The position numbers and the translations under genes are program-made. From positions 1-47,090 of the forward strand of contig JABDKS010001071.1 in the NCBI GenBank assembly GCA_013002105.1: a DNA stretch of 47,090 nt. Direction: 5' to 3'. This DNA comes from Pirellulaceae bacterium (lineage in GTDB: Bacteria; Planctomycetota; Planctomycetia; Pirellulales; Pirellulaceae). This document shows, in pieces, positions 34,626-43,256 of the stretch. Numbering within the stretch: the first letter of the stretch is position 1; each line of letters begins with the position of its first letter. Below the pieces are notes generated by a model, which ran no database searches, was not told the DNA's origin, and saw only the letters and a program-made list of their open reading frames with translations.

Positions 34626-35486
34626 ATGCAGGTCCGTAAGGCCGTCATCACCGCAGCTGGCCCCGATCAACACCGTCTGCCGCTGCAACAATTGGTTTGT
34701 CGGCAAGGCGAAGACAAGACTGCGTTGCAGTTGATTGTCGATGAAACCATCGCTGCGGGCATCGAAGACATATGCGTGATCATTCGGCCCGGCGATCAAG
34801 AGGCCTATGAACAGGCCGCCGGTAGCCAACTGGGGAGCCTGCGGTTTGTCCAGCAACCCGAGCCGCTTGGATACGCCCACGCCATTTATCTGGCCAAAGA
34901 TTTTGTCGCTGAGGATCCCTTTTTGCATTTGGTCGGCGATCATCTGTACCTGAGTAAGACTGACGCACCGTGTGCAAAACAACTGATTGATGTGGCCGAC
35001 GAATTCGAGTGTTCGGTTTCGGCAGTTCAGTCGACTCGCGAAACCAAGCTCCCCTATTTTGGAATTGTCAGCGGAACTCATATCTCGCGCCACGACGGTG
35101 TCTACGAAGTGGACCGGGTGGTCGAAAAACCGACACCGACGTTTGCGGAACAAGAATTGGTGACACCCGGTTTGCGAGCTGGACATTACCTCGGATTCTT
35201 TGGGATGCACGTATTGACCAGCGAGATCATGTCAGCGATCGAAGACCTCTTGAAGACTGCAACTGGGGATCATAAACCGACGCTCTCGGATGCCATCGAC
35301 ATCCTGCGTTCGCGGCAGCGATATCTTGCTTACGAAGTTCAAGGCACGCGATACAACCTGGGAGTTCAATACGGGTTGTTGATCGCGCAATTGGCGATCG
35401 GTTTGTCTGGCCGACATCGAGATCTGATTTTGACAGAGATGGTCGATTTGTTGGCCAATCGTGCTGAGGTGGCATCGGGGCAATGA
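34626..35486 (+). CDS. Nucleotidyltransferase-fold protein with degenerate active-site loop
   Basis: The protein has 286 residues and resembles GalU-type sugar-1-phosphate nucleotidyltransferases along its length: KAVITAAG at the start, TALQLIVDETIAAGIEDICVII, PLGYAHAIYLAKDFV, FLHLVGDHLYL, YFGIVSG, VVEKPTP, HYLGFFGMHVLTSEI, then LSDAIDILRSRQRYLAYEVQGTRYNLG. The NTP-binding loop, normally GxGTRxxPxTxxxPK, reads AAGPDQHRLPLQQLV: the Gly-Thr pair and catalytic Lys are gone. The metal-site DD reads DH. It may be a regulatory or non-catalytic partner. Its stop overlaps the start of the next gene as ATGA, which points to translational coupling with the kinase-UDPGP fusion. Confidence 0.88.
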   Translation: MQVRKAVITAAGPDQHRLPLQQLVCRQGEDKTALQLIVDETIAAGIEDICVIIRPGDQEAYEQAAGSQLGSLRFVQQPEPLGYAHAIYLAKDFVAEDPFLHLVGDHLYLSKTDAPCAKQLIDVADEFECSVSAVQSTRETKLPYFGIVSGTHISRHDGVYEVDRVVEKPTPTFAEQELVTPGLRAGHYLGFFGMHVLTSEIMSAIEDLLKTATGDHKPTLSDAIDILRSRQRYLAYEVQGTRYNLGVQYGLLIAQLAIGLSGRHRDLILTEMVDLLANRAEVASGQ

Positions 35487-38400
35487 ATCGTCTGATCGAA
35501 ATCATCACTTCGGACGAGGATCAGATCCGTGATCAATCGCTCGAATCGGTCTGTCTCGGGGCTTCGTTGGACGATCTGCTGACGCACGTTGAAGCGTTAG
35601 ACCAATTCAGGCGTCACGAGAGCAATCTGTATTTTCGTGTCCGAGCATTGTTTTTCTTGGCTGCGATCTACCGCTATCACTTGCCCGCGCGATTGGAACC
35701 GGCGCAAACCGGATTGATACCGTTTGATGGCTACGAACATCTCTTGTCGCGACGATTCGTCGAAGCCATCGATCGTTTCTTGGACGTTCAGCACGAGTCC
35801 GGTCCCACCTTTGGACTGGCCAGTGCGCTGGCGCAGGCATACCACGAATTGGGTTTCCAAACACTTGCCGATCAGGTCCGACGAAGTGTCCGGACCGTTC
35901 GCGGCAATCAATGGATGTTCCGTTTGGGCCATCCGGCCGATCATCCACTGCGGATCCGACGTGAGTTGCTGGTAATCGACCAGGCGACCGGGGCGATGCC
36001 AGTGTTGCGGGAGACGACCGCCGTGCGGATGGACTTTTCGCACAGTGCTTGGAGCGACATCTTCTTTTTGGGAATGGATTTTCCCGAAGGTGCCCGAGTA
36101 TTGAATGTCTCGGTTGATTTAGGAGTTCGAGGCCGCGATGCCGAAACAAAGCCGCCAATCGAAACGTATCTGCGCGTGATCGATGAACCGGTGATTCGGT
36201 TGGCAAGTGTCGATTTGGGCGCGACCACGGTGATCGAGTCGATATCGGACATGTTCGATTTTGCCCGCGATTACTTGGGATTGCTCAAAGCTGCCGTGAT
36301 CGCGGCCGGTCTGGTTCCACCCGGTCTGGAAGGCTGTCGGCAAACCATCGCCGAATTGCTGGAGCGGATTGTTGGACCGGGCAAGGGGTTGGAGCTGGTC
36401 AGCAAGATCAACGATATTCCAAAAGGTTCCCGACTGGCGGTGTCGACCAACTTGTTGGGGTCGTTGATATCGGTGTTGATGCGGGCGACCGGGCAGGTTG
36501 AATCGCTCAGCGGGCCCCTGACAGAAAACGACCGCCGCCTGGTTGCAGCGCGGGCGATCCTTGGTGAATGGCTGGGAGGCAGTGGCGGTGGTTGGCAAGA
36601 TTCCGGAGGTGTGTGGCCGGGAATCAAGCTGATCTGTGGTGCAGTCGCACAACAGGGCGACCCGGAGTTTGGAGTCAGCCGTGGACGCTTAATGCCCGTT
36701 CACCACGTCTTTGGCGAGAACGAGGCATCCAGTCAGACGCGTCAAAAAATCCAGGACAGCCTCGTGCTGGTACATGGTGGGATGGCACAGAACGTCGGTC
36801 CGATTCTGGAGATGGTTACCGAACACTACTTATTGCGCAGCGAGCGCGAGTGGGCGGGACGTCAAGAAGCCATGCAGATTTTGGACGAAGTGGTCGAAGC
36901 GATCGGTCAAGGTGATGTCCGACGAATCGGTGACGTGACCACGCGAAATTTCGAAGGCCCGCTGCAAGCGATCATTCCTTGGGCGACCAACCGATTCACC
37001 GACCTGCTGATCGAAAAGTGCCGCGAGCGCTACCGCGAACAGTTTTGGGGGTTCTGGATGCTCGGCGGCATGGCCGGCGGGGGAATGGGATTCATATTCG
37101 ATCCCCAGGTGAAACAGCAGGCACAACAGTGGTTGGCCGAGACGATGGTCGCGGTCAAACGCGAAATGCAAACGTCGTTGCCTTTTGCGATGGATCCGGT
37201 CGTCTACGATTTCAAAATCAACGATCACGGCACCCGTGCAGAGTTGCTGACCGGGCAGTCGGCTGTCTTGCCCGATCGTTACTACGCCTTGGTGTTGCCG
37301 GAGATACTGAGAACGCCACTTCGGGACCTGCCGACCGCAACGCGTAGCGAACTACAGCGGATCGGAGAACGTTGTCGTCATCCTGAACGGGGAACCGCCA
37401 CAGCAGGTTTGCTGCTCGATAGCGTTTTGCCAAGCGAAGTGAGCGATGAGGCACGAGCGTCGTCGCTGCAACAGATTTTGTCAGACAATGGTTTTGACCG
37501 ACAACAACACGAACAGATACGCACCGATTTGCGCAGTGGCCGAATCGGATTGTCACAAAACCGACTCTCGCAGAACACCACCATTCGCGATGTACGACCT
37601 GCTGACGTTGTCGATGTTCGTGGGGGTGTCGAATCAAAGTACTCCGATCTGGGCGAACAGGCGATTCGCGACGGCAAGATAGCGGTCGTGACCCTGGCCG
37701 CCGGTGTGGGTAGTCGCTGGACCGAAGGGGCCGGGGTCTGTAAAGCACTTCACCCGTTTAACAAGTTTGCGGGACGTCATCGGAGTTTTCTGGAAGTCCA
37801 CTTGGCCAAGAATCGTGCGATCACCAAACAGTTTGACGGCTGCATTCCTCATGTGGTTACAACGAGTTACCTGACCGACGGACCGATCCGCGAGCAGTTG
37901 GCAAAACAGGATCATTACGGTTTCCAAGGTCCCCTGCACGTATCGACCGGTCGCAGTGTCGGGTTGCGAATGATCCCGACCGTTCGCGACTTGAGATTCT
38001 TGTGGGAAGAAACTGCTCAACAGGTCTTGGACGAACAACAACAGAAAGTTCGTGAGAGTGGTCGAGCGGCATTGATTCAATGGGCCCAATCCACAGGAGA
38101 AGGCAACGACTACGTCGACAACGTTGCCAATCAGTGCATGCATCCGGTGGGCCATTGGTACGAGGTACCCAATTTGTTGCGCAATGGGTTGCTGAACCAA
38201 ATGCTGAACGAACAAAGTTCGCTGCAATACCTGTTGCTGCACAACATCGACACACTTGGGGCCAACGTGGATCCCGGTCTGTTGGGACGTCACATCGACG
38301 GACAATCGACGCTCAGTTTCGAAGTGATTGGCAGGCAACTCGATGACCGCGGTGGGGGACTGGCTTTGGTCAACGGGCGACCGCGATTAGTCGAAGGGCT

Positions 38401-38809
38401 GGCGATGCCCAACGAGCGAGCCGAGTTCGGTTTGACTTTTTACAACTCGATGACGACCTGGATCGAAATCGATGGCCTGCTGAGCGCTTTTGGGTTGTCG
38501 CGTACGGACTTGAGCGACACGGCGAAAGTCGATGCAGCGGTTCGCGATATGGCGTCGCGTTTGCCGACCTACATCACGCTCAAGGACGTCAAGAAACGTT
38601 GGGGTCATGCCCAAGAAGACGTCTATCCGGTCGCCCAGTTCGAAAAACTCTGGGGCGACATGTCGGCACTCCCGGAGATCGATTGCAGCTTCTTTGTCAC
38701 TCCCATGCGGCGCGGACAACAACTGAAAGCCCAGGCGCAACTGGATCCGTGGAAGCGTGACGGATCAGCTTGCTACATCGATTCGCTGTGCGACTGGTCG
38801 GTGGGGTAG
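35483..38809 (+). CDS. GHMP-type sugar kinase fused to UDPGP-type nucleotidyltransferase
   Basis: The protein has 1108 residues. After an N-terminal helical region (1-165), a GHMP kinase resembling fucokinase covers about 170-560: motif 1 VRMDFSHSAWSDIFFLGM near 180, motif 2 PKGSRLAVSTNLLG near 313 (normally PxGxGLGSS, here altered), and GGSGGGWQDSGGVWPGIKLI near 365-385. From about 730 a UDPGP-family domain begins with LAAGVGSRWTEGAGVCKALHPF, followed by YLLLHNIDTLGANVDPGLLG, SFEVIGRQLDDRGGGLALVNG and LTFYNSMTTWIEIDGLL. It would phosphorylate a sugar and then make an NDP-sugar, like Bacteroides FKP but with the domains in the opposite order. The sugar is unknown. It is coupled (ATGA) to the preceding gene. 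Confidence 0.88.
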   Translation: MNRLIEIITSDEDQIRDQSLESVCLGASLDDLLTHVEALDQFRRHESNLYFRVRALFFLAAIYRYHLPARLEPAQTGLIPFDGYEHLLSRRFVEAIDRFLDVQHESGPTFGLASALAQAYHELGFQTLADQVRRSVRTVRGNQWMFRLGHPADHPLRIRRELLVIDQATGAMPVLRETTAVRMDFSHSAWSDIFFLGMDFPEGARVLNVSVDLGVRGRDAETKPPIETYLRVIDEPVIRLASVDLGATTVIESISDMFDFARDYLGLLKAAVIAAGLVPPGLEGCRQTIAELLERIVGPGKGLELVSKINDIPKGSRLAVSTNLLGSLISVLMRATGQVESLSGPLTENDRRLVAARAILGEWLGGSGGGWQDSGGVWPGIKLICGAVAQQGDPEFGVSRGRLMPVHHVFGENEASSQTRQKIQDSLVLVHGGMAQNVGPILEMVTEHYLLRSEREWAGRQEAMQILDEVVEAIGQGDVRRIGDVTTRNFEGPLQAIIPWATNRFTDLLIEKCRERYREQFWGFWMLGGMAGGGMGFIFDPQVKQQAQQWLAETMVAVKREMQTSLPFAMDPVVYDFKINDHGTRAELLTGQSAVLPDRYYALVLPEILRTPLRDLPTATRSELQRIGERCRHPERGTATAGLLLDSVLPSEVSDEARASSLQQILSDNGFDRQQHEQIRTDLRSGRIGLSQNRLSQNTTIRDVRPADVVDVRGGVESKYSDLGEQAIRDGKIAVVTLAAGVGSRWTEGAGVCKALHPFNKFAGRHRSFLEVHLAKNRAITKQFDGCIPHVVTTSYLTDGPIREQLAKQDHYGFQGPLHVSTGRSVGLRMIPTVRDLRFLWEETAQQVLDEQQQKVRESGRAALIQWAQSTGEGNDYVDNVANQCMHPVGHWYEVPNLLRNGLLNQMLNEQSSLQYLLLHNIDTLGANVDPGLLGRHIDGQSTLSFEVIGRQLDDRGGGLALVNGRPRLVEGLAMPNERAEFGLTFYNSMTTWIEIDGLLSAFGLSRTDLSDTAKVDAAVRDMASRLPTYITLKDVKKRWGHAQEDVYPVAQFEKLWGDMSALPEIDCSFFVTPMRRGQQLKAQAQLDPWKRDGSACYIDSLCDWSVG

Positions 38810-38942
38810 CAGGTTCTTGTGATAAACGTGAGAACTTCACAGGCCGGTTCTTGCGCCAGAATTTCTCCTGGCGATATTCTTTGCCGGGATTGGTCCTGGC
38901 TGACGGCTACTTAAACAGCCATCCACCAGTGGGACCTGGCTG

Positions 38943-39617
38943 CTACGACTCCAACTCTTTCATGCGTGCCTCCAATTGATCGATCCGTTGGGTCACCGTC
39001 TCGAGTCTCGCGATCAATGAGTCGACTTTGTTCTGAGATTCTTTCGGAGCCGCGGTGCTGACCGCGGTCCGCTTGGCAACTTTTGCTTCCAAGTATTGCT
39101 GTTCGTTGGGAGGATATAAAGTGTGCGCAAAGACTTGACCTCGACCGGGCGGAGTCACGGCGACCACTAGTCCTTTAGCAATCAGTTCATCGATGACTTC
39201 TTTGGTGACGTTTAAGTCGCTCATCGCATGCATTCGACCGGCCCGCGTGCGGATTTCGCCGGCGGTTTGAGGTCCGCGCAACAGCAATTCGGCCATCACC
39301 GCCACGCCGGCACTTTCGACGCCAAGCCACTGGTAAGCGGTATGCCGATACTTGGTTGCCCGACCACTGCCCTGCACTTCCAAAATTGCGTGCAGACCTC
39401 GCAGTTCGTCCAGAGCCAACAGCGCGTCTTCATCATCCAAGTCCAGCTTGGGGTCACGGTTGGATTTTTGGTTGCAGCCACTGATCAATGCCGCCAGCGT
39501 CAGCGGGTAGTTGTCGGGCGTCGTCTTGGCCTTTTCGATCAACACGCCTAAGACGCGTCGCGAGTTGACCGATAGCGGAACCGGTTGTGCAGGTGAATCA
39601 CTGTCGGGTTCGTTCAT
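38943..39617 (-). CDS. YceH-family (DUF480) winged-helix protein
   Basis: This 224-residue protein matches the YceH/DUF480 family in length and pattern. The signature NSRRVLGVLIEKAKTTPDNYPLTLAALISGCNQKSNRDP is the first winged helix; the second holds GVAVMAELLLRGPQTAGEIRTRAGRM. A coiled-coil tail ends in RLETVTQRIDQLEARMKELES. The family has no settled function. ATG at 39617 is secure. It is divergent from the sulfatase, with 162 bp between the starts. Confidence 0.93.
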   Translation of the reverse strand: MNEPDSDSPAQPVPLSVNSRRVLGVLIEKAKTTPDNYPLTLAALISGCNQKSNRDPKLDLDDEDALLALDELRGLHAILEVQGSGRATKYRHTAYQWLGVESAGVAVMAELLLRGPQTAGEIRTRAGRMHAMSDLNVTKEVIDELIAKGLVVAVTPPGRGQVFAHTLYPPNEQQYLEAKVAKRTAVSTAAPKESQNKVDSLIARLETVTQRIDQLEARMKELES

Positions 39618-39779
39618 GGGAGTTTATCCGCCTGATGCATGGAATACTTTGTTGTACTTGGGTACCACGAGGGTTCGGAGAACCTGATGACAAGGGACGC
39701 CAACACCGTCGTTGGAACCAGTTAAGATAGCGTTCATCCGATTTCTTTGCTCACCGACCACATGACAGGAATTCTCCCC

Positions 39780-41384
39780 ATGCGTTCGTTTTTTCTTGGC
39801 TTGGCTCTGCTGATCGCGGTTACTGCAACCGCCAACGCGGACGAGCGACCCAATGTGGTGATGGCGTTTGCCGATGATTGGGGCCAATACGCCAGTGCGT
39901 ATGCGAAATGGAAACCAGGCGGTATCAGCGATGCCGCCAAGACACCCCATTTTGATGCGGTCGCAGACCAGGGTGTCTTATTCACGCGCGCATTCGTCAG
40001 TGCCCCGTCGTGCACGCCCTGTCGCAGTTCGCTGTTGTCGGGTCAACATTTTTGGCGATGCGAGCGGGGAGCGATCTTGCAGGGAGCGATTTGGGATCTG
40101 TCGATCCCCAGCTATCCGCTGTTGTTGGAATCGGCCGGTTATCGAATCGGACATACCTACAAAGTCTGGTCGCCAGGGACACCGGCTGATGCACCACACG
40201 GTGGCGCGGAGCGGCGCTTCGCAAAAGCGGGCAGAAAGTTCAACCGATTTTCGCAGAACGCGTTGAATGGTCCTGACGTCGAATCGGCAAAACAAAAGTT
40301 GCTCGATGAGGTCCGCCAGAACGTGCGTTCTTTTTTAGATGCGGACAATGATTCGTCGATCGACGGCGACGAACCATTTTGTTACTGGTTTGGGCCGACC
40401 AACGTGCACCGAAAGTGGATCGCTGGCAGTGGCAAAAAGCTTTGGGGCATCGATCCGGATCAGCTCAAGGGCAAGTTGCCACCATTTTTGCCCGACGTTC
40501 ATGTGGTACGCGAAGACTTCGCGGATTACTTGGGCGAGGTGGCTGCTTTTGATGCGGCCCTGGGCATCATTATCGAAGAACTCAAGCGGGTCGACGCGTA
40601 TGACAACACCATGCTGGTGGTCAGTGGTGATCACGGTGTGCCCGGCGTCACGCGAGGAAAATGCAATCTGTATGACTTTGGCACCAAGGTCCCATTAGCA
40701 ATTCGCTGGCCCGGTGGAGTGAAAAAGACCGGTCGCATTGTCGATGACTTTGTAACACTGCCCGATTTGGCGCCGACTTTTTTGCAGATTGCTGGGGTGG
40801 AGATCCCCGACACGATGACCGCGCGATCCTTGGTCCCGGTACTGCAAAGTGAAGCGTCCGGACAGGTGGATCCAACGCGTGATGCGGTATTCACTGGCCG
40901 CGAACGCCATGTTGCCCAGGCAAGAACCGGTAACAAACCGTATCCCCAACGCGCTATCCGCACCGATGAGTACCTGTACGTGATCAATTTTGAACCAGAG
41001 CGTTGGCCGATGGGAACGGGACCTGGTTACGGCGCTCCCGACGGCCCGATGCCCAGCTATGAACTTCTCCGCGAGAACACGTTTGTTGCATTCGGAGATT
41101 TGGATGCTAGCCCGACAAAAGCATGGGTGGCGACGCGGCGAGATGCTGACCCACAGTCATTTGAATACGCGTTCGGCCGGCTACCGGAATTTGAGCTGTA
41201 CGACATTCAAAAAGATGAACACTGTATCAATAACTTGGCCGACGATCCGTCGATGTCCGATGTGCGTCAACGACTGCATGATCGTTTGATGGCCGAGCTA
41301 AAGAAAACGGGTGATCCCAGAGTATCCGACAACGTGGTCTTCGAATCGTCGCCATACACCGATGGTTACTCGCGCCCAAAGTAG
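39780..41384 (+). CDS. Secreted sulfatase (formylglycine type)
   Basis: The ATG at 39780 gives 534 residues with a signal peptide ([20 protein letters not shown]). The FGly motif is CTPCR with Cys78 in [14 protein letters not shown]; position 4 is Cys instead of the usual Ser or Ala. Asp residues in [11 protein letters not shown] and in [10 protein letters not shown] would bind calcium. The rest is typical for S1-family sulfatases ([25 protein letters not shown]). Conversion of Cys78 needs an FGE or anaerobic sulfatase maturase; neither a plain FGE nor a maturase gene is adjacent. Substrate, probably a sulfated polysaccharide, is unknown. The in-frame start at 39747 would remove the signal peptide from the N-terminus. 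Confidence 0.95.
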   Translation: MRSFFLGLALLIAVTATANADERPNVVMAFADDWGQYASAYAKWKPGGISDAAKTPHFDAVADQGVLFTRAFVSAPSCTPCRSSLLSGQHFWRCERGAILQGAIWDLSIPSYPLLLESAGYRIGHTYKVWSPGTPADAPHGGAERRFAKAGRKFNRFSQNALNGPDVESAKQKLLDEVRQNVRSFLDADNDSSIDGDEPFCYWFGPTNVHRKWIAGSGKKLWGIDPDQLKGKLPPFLPDVHVVREDFADYLGEVAAFDAALGIIIEELKRVDAYDNTMLVVSGDHGVPGVTRGKCNLYDFGTKVPLAIRWPGGVKKTGRIVDDFVTLPDLAPTFLQIAGVEIPDTMTARSLVPVLQSEASGQVDPTRDAVFTGRERHVAQARTGNKPYPQRAIRTDEYLYVINFEPERWPMGTGPGYGAPDGPMPSYELLRENTFVAFGDLDASPTKAWVATRRDADPQSFEYAFGRLPEFELYDIQKDEHCINNLADDPSMSDVRQRLHDRLMAELKKTGDPRVSDNVVFESSPYTDGYSRPK

Positions 41385-41419
41385 TTACCGGTTCGAGCGT
41401 GATGGGTACGGCGACTTCC

Positions 41420-42061
41420 TCATGCCGGTCGGTCGAATTCCGGTCGTTCAAAGGCCCGTCGCGCTTGCTCGATCGGCTCCCAAGCGTGGCATGTGCGTAC
41501 GTGGTCATTGACCATTCCCATCGCTTGCATAAGCGCGTAACAGGTTGTGGGCCCGACAAAACTCCAGCCGCGTTTCTTTAACGATTTGCTCAGCGCGGTC
41601 GATTCGTCAGTGATGGCGGGAATTTGGGACCGATTGCGAGCGACGCGGGGGCGGCTGGGTTCAAACTGCCAAAAAAACGCCGCCAGTGATCCGTGCTGAT
41701 CGACGATTTCGATGGCTCGTTTGGCATTGTTAATCGTCGATTCGATTTTTCCACGATGGCGGATGATGCGGGCGTCTTGCAAAAGCGTTTCGACTTTCGC
41801 GGGTCGGTACCGCGCGACGGCATAGAAATCAAACTGGTCAAAGCAGCGGCGAAAGGACTCGCGTTTCTTCAGGACCGTCAGCCAGCTGAGCCCCGATTGG
41901 AAACCTTCTAAGCACATCTTTTCGAACAACCGCTGATCGTCGTCCACTGGAATCCCCCACTCTGTGTCGTGGTATTGCACGTACAGGGGATCGCTGCCGC
42001 ACCACCAACAGCGACGCTTTCCGTCGTCACCGCAGAGCGTGCTGGGGGGAGGCTTGGGCAC
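41420..42061 (-). CDS. tag: DNA-3-methyladenine glycosylase I
   Basis: Tag removes 3-methyladenine from DNA. The 213 residues include RCWWCGSDPLYVQYHDTEWGIP (Cys18 and Cys21, His31), LFEKMCLEGFQSGLSWLTVL, a helix-hairpin-helix region around KRAIEIVDQHGSLAAFFW, and the zinc-binding end VGPTTCYALMQAMGMVNDHVRTC that keeps the His and Cys of the zinc snap. It lies 25 bp downstream of the DciA gene on the same strand, so the two may form a small DNA-metabolism operon. It is convergent with the sulfatase, with a 35-bp gap. Confidence 0.95.
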   Translation of the reverse strand: MPKPPPSTLCGDDGKRRCWWCGSDPLYVQYHDTEWGIPVDDDQRLFEKMCLEGFQSGLSWLTVLKKRESFRRCFDQFDFYAVARYRPAKVETLLQDARIIRHRGKIESTINNAKRAIEIVDQHGSLAAFFWQFEPSRPRVARNRSQIPAITDESTALSKSLKKRGWSFVGPTTCYALMQAMGMVNDHVRTCHAWEPIEQARRAFERPEFDRPA

Positions 42062-42086
42062 GTGGCCGACACGATCGTTGTGGGAA

Positions 42087-42443
42087 CTAGCTTTGAATCC
42101 GGAATCGCAAATCGGTCACTGCGCTGTCGGGCAGATCGGTTTGGATCCGTTTCAAGATTGCCCGCTTCTGAAAGTTCAACTCCTGCAACGTCACCGAGTC
42201 GGCTGCGTAGACATGGAGGACGCCCTTTTTGACATTGCCCACCGTGATCGCCGATCGGAGCGTCTCGCCGACGGTGGTTCCAATCATTGCCAGGAAATCA
42301 TCCCCAACGGCCAACTGAGCGTAACCGCGCCGCGACATCAACTGAGTCACCAAGCTGCTGATCTTTTGTACGCGAGGCTTGGAGGGCATGCGGCAATCGA
42401 TTGCGAGAAGAAATTCGTCCAGTGAAGCTGCAGAGATCACCAT
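42087..42443 (-). CDS. dciA: DciA-family (DUF721) protein, putative replicative helicase loader
   Basis: The product has about 118 residues (ATG at 42443; a GTG at 42452 adds three). The family pattern is seen in VQKISSLVTQLMSRRGYAQL and the KH-like fold end TLRSAITVGNVKKGVLHVYAADSVTLQELNFQKRAILKRI, then AVTDLRFRI. DciA is the ancestral DnaB-loading partner in bacteria that lack DnaC/DnaI. This fits the DnaA in this window, which has lost the domain that contacts DnaB. It is divergent from the RimB-like gene. Confidence 0.85.
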   Translation of the reverse strand: MVISAASLDEFLLAIDCRMPSKPRVQKISSLVTQLMSRRGYAQLAVGDDFLAMIGTTVGETLRSAITVGNVKKGVLHVYAADSVTLQELNFQKRAILKRIQTDLPDSAVTDLRFRIQS

Positions 42444-42656
42444 GTTGGCCACTTTTGGTGAAGCGGCGATTTTAGACGGTGGGGACCGACCTCTCCAAGA
42501 CCCGATTTTTGTTTTTCGGTGGCTCCTTTCGGCACGACGTGGTTGGGGTATTCTTGCGGTTCAATTCCAGGCGACGACCGAGTTTGCCGGAAAAGTAGGT
42601 CCGAATGAATCCATTTCGTTGAAAATCTTCGTTGGAAATTTTGGTTGGAAATCAAT

Positions 42657-43175
42657 GTGAGCGAGACAAATCCACCGGTCCCCCCAGCATCGACCGTTCC
42701 CCCCGCTTCGACTCGTGCGACCAGCACCGCGTTGCGGCACCCCGTGATGGGCTGGCGCGAATGGATTTCGATGCCCGATCTGGGGTTACCGCATTTGAAA
42801 GCAAAAATCGATACGGGGGCTCGATCATCCAGTTTGCACGCGATTGATATCGAGACATTTCATCAAGCTGACGAGGAGTTTGTCCGATTCAGGGTGCACC
42901 CCATTCAGCGCAGCGAGTCACGAACGATTCAGTGTCAGGCCAAGGTCCACGATGTTCGTAGCGTGCGGAGCAGCACCGGCGAAGTCACAGATCGCTTCGT
43001 CATCTTGACACCGGTGCGGTGGAAACACCAAGTTTGGCCGGTGGAGCTCACGCTGGCTGACCGATCGCTGATGGGTTTTCGCATGTTGATCGGTCGTGAA
43101 GCGATTCGTGGGCGAATGCTGGTCGACCCAGGACGGTCGTATTTCGGTGGTCGCCGCAAACGAAAAAAACGCTAA
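42657..43175 (+). CDS. RimB-like retropepsin-fold protease (DUF785)
   Basis: From GTG at 42657 the product has 172 residues; TTG at 42645 and ATG at 42747 are alternatives. The first ~30 residues are Pro/Thr/Ser-rich. The family core is MGWREWISMPDLGL, KAKIDTGARSSSLHA (catalytic Asp in DTG as in aspartic proteases), FRVHPIQRSESRTIQ, EVTDRFVILTPVRW and GFRMLIGREAIRGRMLVDPGRSYF. The E. coli-type RimB trims poly-glutamate made by RimK. The next gene is rimK, 81 bp on, so the pairing supports the call. The C-terminus is very basic (GGRRKRKKR). Confidence 0.93.
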   Translation: MSETNPPVPPASTVPPASTRATSTALRHPVMGWREWISMPDLGLPHLKAKIDTGARSSSLHAIDIETFHQADEEFVRFRVHPIQRSESRTIQCQAKVHDVRSVRSSTGEVTDRFVILTPVRWKHQVWPVELTLADRSLMGFRMLIGREAIRGRMLVDPGRSYFGGRRKRKKR

Positions 43176-43256
43176 GCAAAACTCTCGGCTACCAGACGGG
43201 CCGTTCTCTGTTCTTGATTCCCTTGTCCCCGATTTTATTTTTATCGAGTGACCGTT

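Noticed and set aside
34551..35210. 219-residue minus-strand open frame
   Set aside because: It is antisense to the nucleotidyltransferase-fold gene, whose product has family patterns along its length; the antisense product has none.
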